Notes under the pieces: model-generated
Told to the model about the DNA's origin: nothing
The model's database searches: none
What the model saw: only the letters and a program-made list of their open reading frames with translations
Part shown: positions 11,036-24,071 of the stretch, piece by piece
How the letters are laid out: every line of letters begins with the position of its first letter
Position numbering within the stretch: position 1 is the stretch's first letter
Program-made: the position numbers and the translations under genes
DNA from: Neckera pumila
Lineage: Eukaryota; Streptophyta; Bryopsida; Hypnales; Neckeraceae
Assembly: GCA_963969595.1 (NCBI GenBank)
Contig: OZ018414.1
Coordinates: 14,181,660-14,245,659 of the forward strand
Length of the DNA: 64,000 nucleotides
Direction: 5' to 3'

Positions 11036-13133
11036 AATTCTGAGGCCTCTGGAGGGCCGCTTCACAACCCTTTAAGGACCCAATAAATATTGTTTTTCTT
11101 GCTTAACTAATTTTTTTTCCGCTATTCCTATTCCCCTTCAATCTTGATGTCAAATGCTTGTCAATGGATGAAAATCCAAGTCAAAAGTGTTTAATAATCA
11201 TGGTTAAGATGTATTGAAGCACCATTATAACCTTGACTATTAAACGCTTTCTACTTAGATGCATCTTTTCTCTCAATCCAAATTGTAGAAAAAAATGCAA
11301 AGGTCCAAAAATAGTCGAGTGGCTTACCATCAAGAATTTTTTTTATGCCAATGTGAAAGACTTATTTTGTGGACAATTGAAGTGTTTGAAGATGAGAGGA
11401 GAAGATCTTTATAGAAGTGGGGTAGTGATAGATAGAACAATGCATATGGGATATGTAAATTGGATGGAGTAGGAGCTCCACCTCTCAAAGTTAAGTGGAA
11501 AAAAGAAGTTGTATTAAAAGCAGAATTTTGGGCCTCATTTAACCCCTAAAGTTTCATGACTATGTAATCACAAAAAATGCTCCAAAACTGCCATTTCTAA
11601 TACAACTACCAAATTTTTGGAAAAAAACAATTTTTGACACAAGTAACGTAGGATCTTGTAGTATGATATTTTGAAAACGTGTGGTAAAAATTTCAGAAAA
11701 TTCCACCGTGTGGATCATAAGATATAAGCATTCAAAGTCGCGAAAACCATTTTTCCAATCCTGCAAAAAATCGGGCAGCTGCACTTTGCAAGCTCACTTT
11801 TCAATGAAAAAATGCCGATAAAGGTGGTGCTTCTTTGAATTCAGTTTTCTAAACAAGTTGTCTATGTGCTTAAAAAATTTCACATCATTTGGAATTGTAC
11901 AACATATAGGAAAAAAATAGTAAGTAGAAAGAAGTAGAAAATGATTCAAAATACTAAATTGTTAAAAATTTAATCATGGAATTTAAAAATGCCAATCCCA
12001 ATGGTTGTAAAGTTGTAATAATCAATCTACATCCTAGGATTTTTTTTTCCAAAAATATTGAAAACTGAGTTAAATAAATGACTTTAAAGTTTATTTTAGA
12101 GTAGAGAATTCATAACTGCCCGCAATTTAGAAACCCTCATAACTTTTGACTCATTGATTGAAATGGAATGACTCAAAGCTTTCTAAGTATATATAAATGT
12201 AGATAACCAATTTCAAAAAATCAAATTCCGGAAAAAATTATTTTTTTTATTTCCCCAAACTGCCCAGTTACGAAAAAAAATAATATATTAGGTCACAACT
12301 TTTGACTTGTATTTCAAAATGTCATGAAACTTGGTACACATGAAGATATTCCTTGCCCCCACCTTCTATTAAAATTTCAGCCTCCAATATGGATATCTCT
12401 AGTCACACGTACCTATCCAAAGTTTCTATACGGCCAAAAAATGGATGTTGGTCCTTTAGAGGTTGGACATTTTCTTTGACATTTTCAAACATCCGATCTG
12501 AATTTTGTCCATAACTTTTGATTGGAGACTTGAATTCACAAAAGAATTTTTGGATATAAAAGTTAGCTTGTTTATCCAGCTTTTATTAGTCAAAAGTTTT
12601 TCAAAAAAGTTGTTTTACTATGCCTAATGAGGCCCAAAATTTTGCTTTTAATACAATTTCTTTTTCTCACATAACTATGAGCGGTGGAACTCTACTCAAT
12701 CCAATTTACATATCCCACATGCATTGTTTGCCCTACTACAACCTCACTTGTATAAAGAGGTTTCTATTTTCATCTCTGAACACACAAATTCAAAAGCCAC
12801 TTAAATTCATTTAAGTGGATTGAACTCGATAATTGGCTTGATTGGATAATTTCGTTTTTAATTTTCAATTATAAACCTTGTTTGATATTGGCTTTTTTCT
12901 TTTTTGAAATCTGGAATTTATTCCAATAGTGAACCAAGAACAAATGACGGTCAGTCTATATTGACTTTTTTTATTGTATAAGTTGGCGACAAGCCTACTC
13001 TTATTGACTAGTTTTGCGAAATTCACATCATTTACCTATGTACTTTTGACAATTTTCGTAAAAAACCTACTTGCGTTTTAATAGATTGGATGGTCACTCT
13101 AGAGCAGCTCTCTAGAGGCCCCAAAATTCTTTT
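11036..13133. mobile_element. Long inverted-repeat (foldback) element, split by a MITE
   Basis: The outer segments are inverted copies of each other. The left block at 11385-11539 (ATGCATATGGGATATGTAAA, then GTTGTATTAAAAGC, then TTTTGGGCCTCATT) recurs inverted at 12625-12780. Outer ends also pair: AATTCTGAGGCCTCTGG at about 11036 against AATTTTGGGGCCTCTAG inverted at about 13133. The loop side (12467-12640) is related to the hairpin at 45897-46252. A TTAA-type MITE sits at the centre (11543-12462). The superfamily is not determined because no clear target duplication was found. Confidence 0.65.
11543..12462 (-). mobile_element. TTAA-type MITE, subfamily B, nested
   Basis: Left flank TTAA (11539-11542); the right flank has decayed to TTGG (12463-12466). 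It begins CCCCTAAAGTTTCATGAC and ends GTCCTTTAGAGG. The body is the reverse complement of 1703-2613 with only scattered differences. It interrupts the foldback element around it, so it inserted later. Length 920 bp. Confidence 0.85.
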
Positions 13134-14522
13134 AATGGGTTAAGATTCTCTGGTTATAATTTACTCCGTAATAAAAATCTTTAAAACTCATAAAAGTTTT
13201 GGTTTCTAATTTGGAGATTATCTCAAGAACTCCACACAGTCTTTGCCATTTAGGTGATGATACCATCTAATTTGCAAGAAAATTTCATTCACTTACAAAT
13301 GTTTTCGTGTATTTACAATTGCGTTTCTATTACACCACAAGTATACATTGAGTTGCAATCAGCATCTTCAATGAAATGCAAAGAATACGCTAGGCTGTTT
13401 GCGGTCCGTCTATTTGAAATTGGCGTCCTCATCACTGTCCCACAGTCCACTGTTCAGAAACGAGAAGATTCTGTTTGTGACTCTGTGCCAAACAAAGAAA
13501 CGGTAACCAATAAATAAAAAAGATTAACTTATTCCAACACAGTAACCTTTGCTTCTTATTTAGCTCTTTCTACCGACAAAGCAGCTTTGCAAACAATGGA
13601 AAAATGCACACTATTGTAACAACAATTCATTTATTATTGTCACTTGGAGTCACTGTAGTAGAACGAGGCAACTGAAACTGAAAGTACCTGCGTAGGAAGT
13701 TACTGTTCAAAGTACACCCTCACCCGTCCGTCACCGGCCTGGCTCAAATTGACAAGAGGAAAATGATTGATGGTGTGCTGATAACTTTCGAAGTTGCCAA
13801 TACGGTAATCACTAATCAGGCATTCTAGCCCCGTTCAAACTGAATCCTGCCATCATTTACCGCAGTGTCCGAGCGAGGGACAAATTTGAGCCAAAGCAGC
13901 CCAAAAACTCAAGTTTAGAAAAAACTGTACTGTAATAAGCGGTTGTCCATCATTGATATGCTTTGGTTATATCACGCTTTTAATTTGACTGAGTAAGTTT
14001 TCTGAAATATAGATTGGTAATGACTGAGAAAACGAATCAACTCACCTGTAAATAACTAGCTTCCGATTCTCCTTGTACCTTGATTTACTGCGTGACAAAG
14101 GAATCAAGCATCCACTTGAGTCAAGCAATAAACAATATAAATGTACTGTCATTTCTATTTTCCTCACAATCACGGCCTTGGACTGAGACCTGGCCATTCA
14201 CATCCCAATCTCGCTGCAATAAAATAAATGATGTCTCACAATCAGAGAGTCAGTAAACTAGGGAAAAAAATAGACTGACAAAACTAGCACGTTGTTGTTG
14301 TTGAGAGCAACAAGGTGCCACTTGGGTGCTAATAAGTTTACATTACGGGGATGACAGGTTACTACGGAAAGTCTAATATGTTAAAATTGTGATTAATGTG
14401 GCCTTGGGTCCCATGGTCTTATAATGGCGTTGATGTGCACAGAGCGCAATCAAATCTTGGGATTGGAGGGATTGTGGACTCTGACCCACCGGAGGAGGCT
14501 TTGGCATGGCCTCCGGACAGGC

Positions 14523-14524
<2 letters not shown>

Positions 14525-14586
<62 letters not shown>
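14525..14586 (+). repeat. (CT)n microsatellite, about 31 units
   Basis: An uninterrupted run of CT dinucleotides of about 62 bp. It creates long Ser-Leu or Arg-Glu open frames on both strands that should not be read as genes. Confidence 0.97.
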
Positions 14587-14588
<2 letters not shown>

Positions 14589-17500
14589 GTAGGTTTTCAT
14601 TTGGACCGAAGCTCTGGACCCCACGCTCCTGCACTTCTTTCAGTCATACTTTGAAAGCGTGGCTCTGTACATTTCAGGTAAACATTGAAATGAATTCAGG
14701 AAAGAATAATTGCTGGGTTCTAGATGTGCGTAATTGATGCTCCGCTACAGCTCTTGTAGTTTGGATTATTTTTGACCATTATCAGGTGTTTCTGGAAAGG
14801 ATCTCCACTTACAATGCTAGAAAAATAGCTGTACTGTACCAAAAGGATTAGAATAATACCAGACTAGAATCATGTACGGACGGGCAAGCTGAATCAATCA
14901 AAGTTTAGTGGCTTCAATGCGCGACCCCTTGACAATGTAAACAGCAATTGCGTGTGGTGAGGTTTTCCAAACCTGAATTGATAATTGCATCTCAGCTACC
15001 CTCATTGTTGGATGGTCCAATGATATTTGCCATCAAGAAGGGTCTATGTCAATTTAAGACATGTGTCCTCATCTTCACATATGAATCAATCAAGAGGCAT
15101 AATAAGAGTCCCAGCAGTACAATGATCTGATGTTTACTGATTTCCACAAAACAAAACAACATGATGCACAACTTCAAGTACTTAAATTTTTTTTATTAAA
15201 CTTAATAATGTGCAGAGGAATTACTTTTGAAGTCCTATTCATTTGAAAACTCGGATGGTGCCATTACACAACAATTATCCCCTGCTGAAATGTAGAAATT
15301 ATAATTTCCAGTTACCCGGAGGCTTGTTGAGGGGATGGGGTTGCAAAGGTTCCTTTCCTTGACCCTTCAGATTTCAGTTGAAGTAAGCGCAAGATCTGTG
15401 AGGGAGAAGATACAACTTTCTGATCAATTGGTGAAACATTTCGTCACATCATACAGTAGTCATAGACAACCTCAAGTAACTTACTTGTAAATGTTATCAC
15501 ATTACCAAGTTGTAACAGGAAAATACTTAGAAATTTCAAATTCTACCATGGTATCAGGGTGGTGGATCTCTGGATGATGCAACCCTGGAACATAATATGT
15601 TACTCCCTATTTTGTTCTGCAAGCAAATGTGAGATTTTCTGAATTTGTACACCTCCAAAGAGTGCACAACACTACTGCACATGCCATCCAGCTACCAATT
15701 AAATATAGAGTTTTATGTCCAGCTGCTGCATCAATATTCCTGATTCAGACAGGTGGCCCACTCATCAGTGAGTCCAGTTCAGTAGAGATGCAACATCCAA
15801 CCAACACAAGAAATAAGAAACAAGAAACAAGTCAGCATCCACATCCTCATCTACCAGTCTGAAGGACCTCTAAATTCAATGCTGGATGTTATACTATTAT
15901 TCCTTGACACAAACAGAGTGGTCTATGGGGATTATACAATAAAAAAACCCATACAAAGTCTACCGTATTAATTAAAACTCCATGGAAAAAATGGACGTTG
16001 TGGACAACAGAAAAAACAGAAGCCTGAAGATGAGGAAGCACTAAAACCAATATTTTTAAAGCCAATATTTTTTGTCATACAGACAGCAGCATCACCCCGC
16101 CTGAGCTGCTTATCTAAGCAATCGCAATGATGTGTCCAACTGGAGAAGTAAACTGCATGCGCGTATGTTAGTCAGAGTATTTTGCATGGATCCCGGTTAG
16201 TTTCTTCAAAACCAGAAACCTGGGAGGCATTAGTTATGGTACTCAACTCATCATTCATGAAATATGAACCTACTGCACAGAATTTTGCAAATTCAAAGAT
16301 TGGAATCAAAGCTCTAAGTCATCTTAAACTTCTGCCCACACTACTATTTACATATGACATGCACATTCCTTATCATATTGCCAATTAAGTGCCATTTTCT
16401 TATGAGCCAAGGACCAAAGTCATCCCAAATAACAAATGGTATTTGGGACAAGAAGTCATAAATTAGCATTTTTAACAAGTTTAGTGATCACTAATAGAGA
16501 GGAGGTCTTAGATCACGAAACTACAATGTCACAACTTTGTGCCAAAGGCCCATGTGGGCACTAAATTACTGCTCATATGGTCTTTGGCACCAAACCCCGA
16601 TATCGTACTTTGATGCTCCACGACCGCCTTTCTTGTGGAAGTGCCTTTCTCTCCCACAAAAATAAGGATCTGCTTTAATTAATTAACACTACAAAAGAAG
16701 AACATTCCATCCTCTACTGGGGTCATGCAAGGCCTAAGGGAACACATCTCAAGGTTATAGAATGTTATGAGTAATAGAAACATCACAACTTCACAAATGT
16801 TTATCCTGTACTCTTTGGAGATTCCGTATTGGAAAACACGGAATCTGTCTTCCCCAATCTGGAAAGTTGATCCAATACGGCATCAGCGACAGTAGCTGAA
16901 TCACGAACGATCCAACAGTAGTTTGTTGCAAAGATTCTTCTAGGGGTCACATTTTGAAGGCTAATAAGTAGCTCAGATGGTCACCAGCGTATATAAAAGA
17001 ACCAGTAATATCTCAGTCAATCCTTGGTACGCTATGGTACGCTGCATCAAGCATTCTGAATCTACTCTGAATCTACTCTGAATCGTATGGAAAAGCAGGT
17101 ACGCACTTAAGTAAAGTACAGTACAATCTAGAGGTGTAAATTGACTCTCTAATGACACTGCCTTGGGGGCACAAATAGGCTCCCAAAGACTGTCATTGTG
17201 GCACAGATAGTGCTCACAACTTGACATGCGGAAGTTGGTCATTCAGATGTGTACACCTGTTGACAGATTCTGAAGATACACAGGGAATGTGCAATTATAG
17301 AGTGTATGGTTTAAGGAGGGTAAAGCCTTCAGAAAACGTATGAACATTTGACGATGACAGAAATGAAGAATGACCAGAATTTTGGGTGCCAAAAACATGA
17401 CTGCATGCAACTTTGTCCCGGCAAAAAAGGAAAACGTTCACTCTGACATTAGTACAACGAAGATATACCTCTACAGTAGAGGAACGCTTGAGGTTGCCTA

Positions 17501-18118
17501 GACTTACCAGATGCACGGAAGCGCGCACTTCAGCAAAAGCTAAATAGCCCTGGTCAAAAACACAGAAACCGTTAAGCCAAATTTCAATCAGAAGAGTAAT
17601 TCAGTTTCATGCTAAATGCATTGATAATGATGGTCTACTTTGGATGCCGCTACAATCCAGACATTGGGAGAATTAGGGCAGCAGGGTTCACCCGGAGAGG
17701 TGTTCAAAGGAGGCACGACTTAACCTTCGAAAAGATACCTACTGCTCACGATCTGGATATCTCTACCCTCTCAGCCACTGCTTGGCTGATCACAGAATTT
17801 GTGTACGAGATATTCAGTTGTAGTTCAAAAATTGATTACTGTCGTTTACGAAAAGAAGAAAACGAGAATGAGCATGAGAGTCAAAATGGCGTGCATCGAT
17901 TCAGTGTACAAATCTGTTCAGAGTATTCAGGAAATGCATGATTGGTTTCTCGGAGAGCTGAAAAACCTTGATTCATCGACAACTGAAGCTTCTCAACCCC
18001 CAAGCGTTCACAAGGAAACGTGTATCAGACCCATTCGATTCATCCCAAGCTCTGCACCATTGCAGAAAGCCACTATTCTGTTTGCAAAAGTTCGCAAAAA
18101 CACTCACAATATAACTAA

Positions 18119-18195
18119 AAGTAGTCGATAATAAAACAGTCAGGGACCTGATTCCAACTCCAATTACCAACATCAACTCATCTATTCATTCAATA
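18119..18195 (-). repeat. 80-bp dispersed repeat, copy a
   Basis: Inverted relative to 20945-21027. Shared words read on the minus strand: GAATAGA(T/C)GAGTTG, GTTGG(T/G)AA, GATCAG or AATCAGG, then GGACC/GGTCC(C)T, ending towards a TACT/CTAC block. A third copy lies at 23826-23913. No flanking duplication was resolved. Confidence 0.55.
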
Positions 18196-19902
18196 GTCTG
18201 GACATATTGTCAAGCGCTGTAAACCTCCCACATTGAAAATGCGTACGAAATTCATGCATAGTGATATAAAGTTGATAAAAATAGATTTGACTCCTCTACC
18301 CAAAGATCTCTCTACAGCTTTGTACTGTACATCACCCCAAAAATTACTCGAGCATATGTTGAATGCTTAAAGTGACGAAAGTAGTATCCTCTACCTTTAC
18401 GTGAAAAAACCATACGAAGTTATCCAGCACCTTGAAGTATTACAAAATCATATCGAAGTACAAGTTGTATTAGAGGATACGGAAAATTTTCGTCAATGTG
18501 TCCTAACTGGACTAGAGGTAGACCACAGATATTCACGTGTCAAAGAGAGCTACTGTGGTAAAGGAGATTATAAGCAACTGTGGGGAAGAATGTCGCAACA
18601 GAGAGAGAAAGACGGAGCACATTGTACAATCAACTGGCGACATGTCGGACTCATCACATGATAAAATCCTTCGAAAATCCTTATACCAGCACACATTGTC
18701 TCCCTTTCTACTGACAGGCTTCAATTGTTACTGAATGCAAAACCCTAAACCCTGAACTCTGAACACAACGAAAAGCCGAAACATGATGGCTGCTTAATGG
18801 GATTTATATGAAACTAAACAGCAAATAAGATTACAGGCACACAGCAATCACAAAACTAGAAAAACAGACAATAAGAAGTTGCTTCTCACCTAAGTCGTAA
18901 GAAGATTCGGCTGAGAATCCCAAAATCATAAGTACCTTCGCGATGTTGCCTGTTTCATCTGCAAGTGTAACACTGCGACCCTGAAAAAAGTTTCCATCTA
19001 AAAATTACGTTCGGCTGATCATAGCCATTACTGTACTAAAACACGTCTCACAGGAAAAGCTAAACATATTCAAAACCACAGTTAACTCCAACTCATGGTC
19101 CAAAATTGCGCCTAAAACACAATCCCAAAGCTGTCTTCAATAGTAGAATATCCAAGTCCCAGAGCTATTCTAAAAATCCTAGCCACGTTACAATTGGCAG
19201 GTTTTACATCAGAAATTGCCTTGACAAAATTACATTACAATTGGCAATGTCTAACTTCGAATTCCAATCTTCTTGACTTTTACGGCAGTGAATGTCAGAA
19301 AATGGTAGAACCTCTTGGAAGGCATGACGCTAATGAAGTTTCTTACTTTTCCTTACGCCGGAACTGTTACAGCTGAACTCATCGCCATGGCATCATACTG
19401 AAGTTTTAAGATTAGGGTTTTGAGGATACCAACTAAGTTGCATGATTATCAGCTCTGAACCTCACCCTCCCTAATTGCATGGGGGTTTCTGGTGTGGCAG
19501 CATCACACACAACCGCTGAAAAACTAAGATTAGGGTTTTGAGGAAACCAACAAAATTGCAGAGTCCTCGTTCATCCACTTCTTGGATGAGAGCTCGAACC
19601 CTTCCTACTGTATGCACTGTGATGGCGACAGGCTTTCTTCAATTTTTGTATGGAATTCTGTGGAATCAGGGCACAGTGTGCATCACATTGCAGTGAGGAT
19701 TAGAGTGTTAGACCATCTCTGTTGGGTAGCACCAAAAAAGACTTGCCAGATTCCAATATATGGCGAATTCTGGGGTCTTTGTCTCTCCTAAGGTTTCGTA
19801 AAGATGGCATGCTGAATTGTTTCAGTGACACTGTGAATAGATACCGCTCAGTGTTTGTTCTACCTCTCAAACCCTAGAATGTAAATCTGGGAGTTAGTTG
19901 AC

Positions 19903-22900
19903 ATGCTGAAGAGGATGACGATTATTCTGCTCGCTCATGGTGGCATTATTTCTCCTGCAAGCTCTGTCCACAACGTGCTCGTTATGAGTAGCAGATTGCT
20001 TCAACTGAGAGCTGGTAAGCAATTCCACCTTCCGGGCAACGTGTTTAAGGGCAGGGGACCCGGAGCTCAATTTCAGCGTTTCGCGAGTGGGGAGGGACTG
20101 GCAGATGTGATGCGAGTCAAGGAGGCTCTAGCAACTGAGACCGCGGTTGATGAGGTCACAGATAATGTGGTGCTAGATGACGATGAAGCTTCAAAACTCA
20201 AGGTAAGAATCTCAATTTGGTGTTCGTGGTTGCAGTGGATGGTTACTTCGGCATACAGAACGATTCTTATTTGCCTCTGGGATTGCGAAACCCTCTCTAC
20301 AGCTTTGACAAAGTACGTGAGTGCCTCTGTATCAAGGATTTCTGTGAGTTTTCCATATGCAGGGGAAATTAGAAGGTGGCCTTTACTTGGTTGCAACTCC
20401 GATTGGTAACCTGGAAGACATGACCTTCCGGTGAGTCGTTCTACTTCTACCGTCTTTTTGAAGTTAGAAACGAAACTGAGGGTTTAGGGTTTAGGGTTTA
20501 AGGAGAACAAGGAGTTACTCTTCTCTGTCACTTATGCAATTCGATCGATGCTGTTATGGATGTGACCTGGCTTGATATCGAAGAATTGAAGAGGTGTTGG
20601 ATCTCGAAATTCAATTAGTAAACCTTGAAGTTCAATGAGTCATTTTCTTCATTGCATAATGGAGATCATTCTCAACACCTTCGTCCTTCAAGTTGTAAGG
20701 AAGAGGATACGATTTGCGTCACTGGTAGTGTGATTTTTGAGAGATCACTCTGGTTACAAGAGCAAATCTGTTGGCATCAAATTTTCATAACAGTGAATGA
20801 ATTTCTTATGCAATCTCGAAGTGAAAGGTTGTAGTCCACTCTTGAAGGGACTGTAGACGACCCCATTCCCATTCAAAGATCAGTAATCATAGACATTAGC
20901 CAAGTCATGCTTACACCATTTGCTAATTGAAGGCCAACTAAGTATATGAATAGACGAGTTGCTGTTGGGAACAGGGATCAGTCAACAGACGTGTTCAGGA
21001 CCCTAATGGATTTAGTATCCTCAATCTTATACTTTGAACAATTACATGCTTTTCTCGTTACTATGTGCGAATTTTCAGTCACGTTATTTGCAATGTGTTT
21101 GTATGTCAGAGCGGTGCGTGTACTGAAATCTGCGGAGGTGATCCTTGCTGAAGACACCAGACATTCAGCGAGGCTTTTACAGCATTATAATATCACCACT
21201 CCAATGGTCAGTACTTCAGTGCTTCCCCTCTTTAGTTGGCTAATGCAGTTTACCTCTAAGCTCTCTTTTTGTGTACGGTTGTTTGCCAGATTTGAGTATA
21301 TCTAATTTTGCACATTGGTGGGTACTTAGATGAGCTATCACAAGTTCAACGAGTTTGCAAGACGGGATGCCACAATACAACGCTTGAAACTTGGAGGGAT
21401 TTTAGCTCTTATAAGCGATGCAGGGATGCCCGGCATCAGCGATCCTGGCACTGAACTTGTACGCTTGATCATCTCTTTAAGATGTACTTGCTGTTTCTGC
21501 GCCTAATTATTACTTAACATTAGAGGATTTGTGGTTTTAAAATGACCAATTCAATTGATCATTCTGTGATAATTATTACTTAGATGGGGACAAATTTTAT
21601 ATGACCCAGAAATCAACGAAGGACATTGCATGTGTTGGTTAATAGATAAATAACATTGGTCAAAGGGAAGGCTTCATACGACCACTCAAAACTGCCCCCA
21701 AAAGACATGAAGCCCAATTTGGGATACTTGGTACTTACTGCTCGGTTGTACCCTCTGCCAGAGCCTTGTTCACTGTTGGCTATTTGCTGTTTAGGTGAAG
21801 GCATGTGTGCAATCCAATGTGCGGGTGCATCCTGTTCCTGGTGCTTCTGCTGTCATCACAGCATTGGTTGCTTCTGGTTTACCAACAGATGAGTTCACTT
21901 TTGGTGAGTGACTTTCCTTACTGCTTTCTTTCGTACCGAAATTTGGCAAATGTTTCAGTGTGTAAATGTGAAAGTCTGAAGGTTTCTTGTCTCAAATTGT
22001 ATCTTCAAAATGTTGAATATCTGCTGTTCGATGTCTCTTTAATTGTAACTGCCTGGAATGATAGTCGTTTGTTGTAGTGCTCTGCACGTAGGAGGCCGGT
22101 CATAATCAGAGACTACTCTATTTCTGTGCAGCTGGATTTCTGCCACTGCAGACAACAGCGAGGAGGAAGAAGCTTGCATCTGCATCTAAGCAGACAGCAA
22201 CGCAGATATTTTATGTCCCTCCTCATAAGTTGAATAAGACTTTGGATGACTGTGTGTCCGCTTTTGGATCATCGCGGTGAGTCCGAAAATTTTGTTCCTC
22301 GTTTGGTTGCTTATACTTACCGGAAAGGATACAGTATCTTTATTGCTTGTGCTTTATATTACTCCTTTATATGTAGAGCTTGGTACTTCTTTAGGGTTTA
22401 GGCCTATTACAGCAGCAGTAGTGACGTGTAACAATTGTCTACAAATATTTCGATTTGAAGCTGGAGCGTTTGAATCAGACTTCTGAGGCAGTTTGTTTTT
22501 GAGTTTGTTTTTGCGTTTTGCTTGTGACGCGGAAGTCTTGTAATTGAGCAGGCGCTGTGTGGTGGCTAGGGAGATGACCAAATTTCATGAAGAGGTGACA
22601 ACTTACCTTTCATATTAGTCCTTTTCTGTGGTTTCAGATTAGCCCAAATGCTTAGGGAGTTTCTGCACTACTTCTGATACTCCGCACCATTTTGTACCGA
22701 GTATTATACCACACTGATTGGACTTCGCAAGATACAATTTCATGTTTGATATCTTTCCAGTTCTGGCGGGGAACTCTAGAGCAGGCTCAAAAGGAGTTTG
22801 AAGAACGGAATCCTCGTGGGGAGATGACACTGGTGATTGAGGGACTATCAGAGACTGCAGCTGACGAGTTGCCTTCGGAGGAAGATGTCGAGTTAGGACT

Positions 22901-23354
22901 GCGGACTCTTATGGATGCTGGGGTTAGTCCTTCTGAGGTATGAATTTCATTCTGGAAATGAACGTGATACTAAGATTCAATTCCGGTGGAGCCCGTTTCT
23001 GTAGAGGTTGCACCCCAGCATTGGGTATGGAGAGAATGGTTATATTTCATAATCTCATCCTTTAGCATTTTGGTGTCCTTTTAGACCCTTGATTGAACTT
23101 GATCTAATCTTTGAGGTCAGTAGAGATTAGTTATGGAAATATTCCCCTGCCGCTAATGTTGGCTCAGCATGTTGTTTCTCACAACAAGGCTCTACTCTCA
23201 CTTCCTGGTCCACATTTTTTCTCCTTAGTCTCGCATGCTAACCCCAGAGACTTTTTTGTATAATTTGCAGGCCAGCAGACAAGTGGTGGAAGGAACAGGC
23301 ATGCGGAGGAAGATGGTTTATGCACTCGCTTTGAAATTATCAAAGACTCACTGA
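19903..23354 (+). CDS. rsmI: RsmI-type 16S rRNA (cytidine-2'-O)-methyltransferase, organelle-targeted; 9 exons
   Basis: SAM-dependent tetrapyrrole-methylase-fold enzyme. The bacterial homologue 2'-O-methylates C1402 in the 16S rRNA decoding centre, so the plant protein probably modifies plastid or mitochondrial rRNA. Exons: 19903-20202, 20363-20430, 21110-21206, 21330-21458, 21795-21903, 22132-22276, 22552-22594, 22761-22937, 23271-23354. All splice sites are GT-AG and phases agree, giving 383 residues. Residues 1-95 are a basic, Ser/Arg-containing leader with few acids before residue 60. Family motifs: VATPIGNLED (110-119), AEDTRHS (136-142), SYHKFNE (157-163), SDAGMPGISDPG (184-195), PVPGAS (211-216), GLPTDEF, VAREMTKFHEE and a C-terminal GMRRKMVYALAL. 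It looks intact. The start ATG is the first in frame; a second Met lies at codon 5. Plastid versus mitochondrial targeting cannot be decided by eye. Confidence 0.93.
20479..20501 (+). repeat. Short interstitial telomere-type repeat in intron 2
   Basis: Three tandem copies of the plant telomere unit (TTTAGGG) inside the second intron of the methyltransferase gene. It is short enough to be chance or repair-derived. Confidence 0.8.
20945..21027 (+). repeat. 80-bp dispersed repeat, copy b (intron 2)
   Basis: The forward copy contains GAATAGACGAGTTGCTGTTG, then GATCAG, CAGGACC and TAGTATCCTC. It matches inverted copies at 18119-18195 and 23826-23913. Confidence 0.6.
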
Positions 23355-24071
23355 ACATTTTGACAACATTAGTTTCGCTGTACAGATCATTGACTGCAAA
23401 TGACACATCTGTGGTTTCACCACTTGGGTTACCAACGGTCAATATTGCCTATGTGAAGTGCAAGAGGAAAGACTTGCGAGTTCGATGCTGCTGAACCCAA
23501 TCCGAAACCTTCGCAGTAAGCGTGCATCTCTCTTCATTATGTCATTGATCATGCAAATAAGAACCCACTCCTATGTTGGCCAAGAGTAGAATTGCTGCGG
23601 GAGTGATTGCTTGTTCTAATCTTCTTTAGGATGCAGTTCTTTATGTCAACAAAGGTCTTAGATTTACAGGCATGGCATGCTTTTTGTGTTTATTTGCTTT
23701 TCTAAATAACTCATCTTTGAATTCGCTTGGAAAATCCGTCTTTTCAGGGCAATTTTGATGATCCGCATCCTAGAATCCAGCAGGGAAAGGAGCCAACAAG
23801 TCTGAAGAAGCTCACAAAGTTGAAGGTAGTAAGGTAGAGGATACTGAAACCGTCAAGGACCTGATTCTATCTCCTGTACTGACCTTGTTACCAACGGTAA
23901 CTCGTCTGTTCATACATTGGGTTGGCTTGGCATCTATAGGCTCTGATCTTTGAATGGAAATGAGTTCGTCTCCTGTCACTTTAAGTGTTCTACTACCTCC
24001 CACTTTGAAATTGCATAAGAAACTCATAAGTACTAATAAAAATTTTGGTATAAAACAGATTAGGCTCTAGT
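23355..24071. other. 3' flank of the methyltransferase gene with dispersed repeat copy c
   Basis: Probable 3' UTR followed by non-coding DNA. Positions 23826-23913 hold, in inverted orientation, the same 80-bp repeat seen at 20945 (GTTACCAACGG, GACCTGATTC and AGAGGATACT words). No gene is seen. Confidence 0.55.

Larger units (their letters stand above)
13134..19902. other. Long non-coding interval upstream of the methyltransferase gene
   Basis: No exon chain or protein family was recognised on either strand. Several 60-110-codon frames exist, including overlapping ones at 17609-18131, but none shows a motif or splice-compatible extension. Contents: a CT microsatellite (14525-14586), one copy of an 80-bp dispersed repeat (18119-18195), and a 30-bp direct repeat beginning GATTAGGGTTTTGAGGA near 19410 and again near 19527. 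Unrecognised non-coding transcripts or distal promoter elements cannot be excluded. Confidence 0.5.

Noticed and set aside
11233..11472. 79-codon plus-strand frame in the foldback element
   Set aside because: Its right part is one arm of the inverted repeat, and the other arm does not preserve the frame.
14396..14737. Long overlapping open frames on both strands
   Set aside because: They are open only because the (CT)n microsatellite has no stops in several frames; flanks show no coding features.
17609..18131. Two overlapping 110-codon plus-strand frames
   Set aside because: They use different frames of the same DNA, neither has a recognisable motif, and one ends inside a dispersed repeat.
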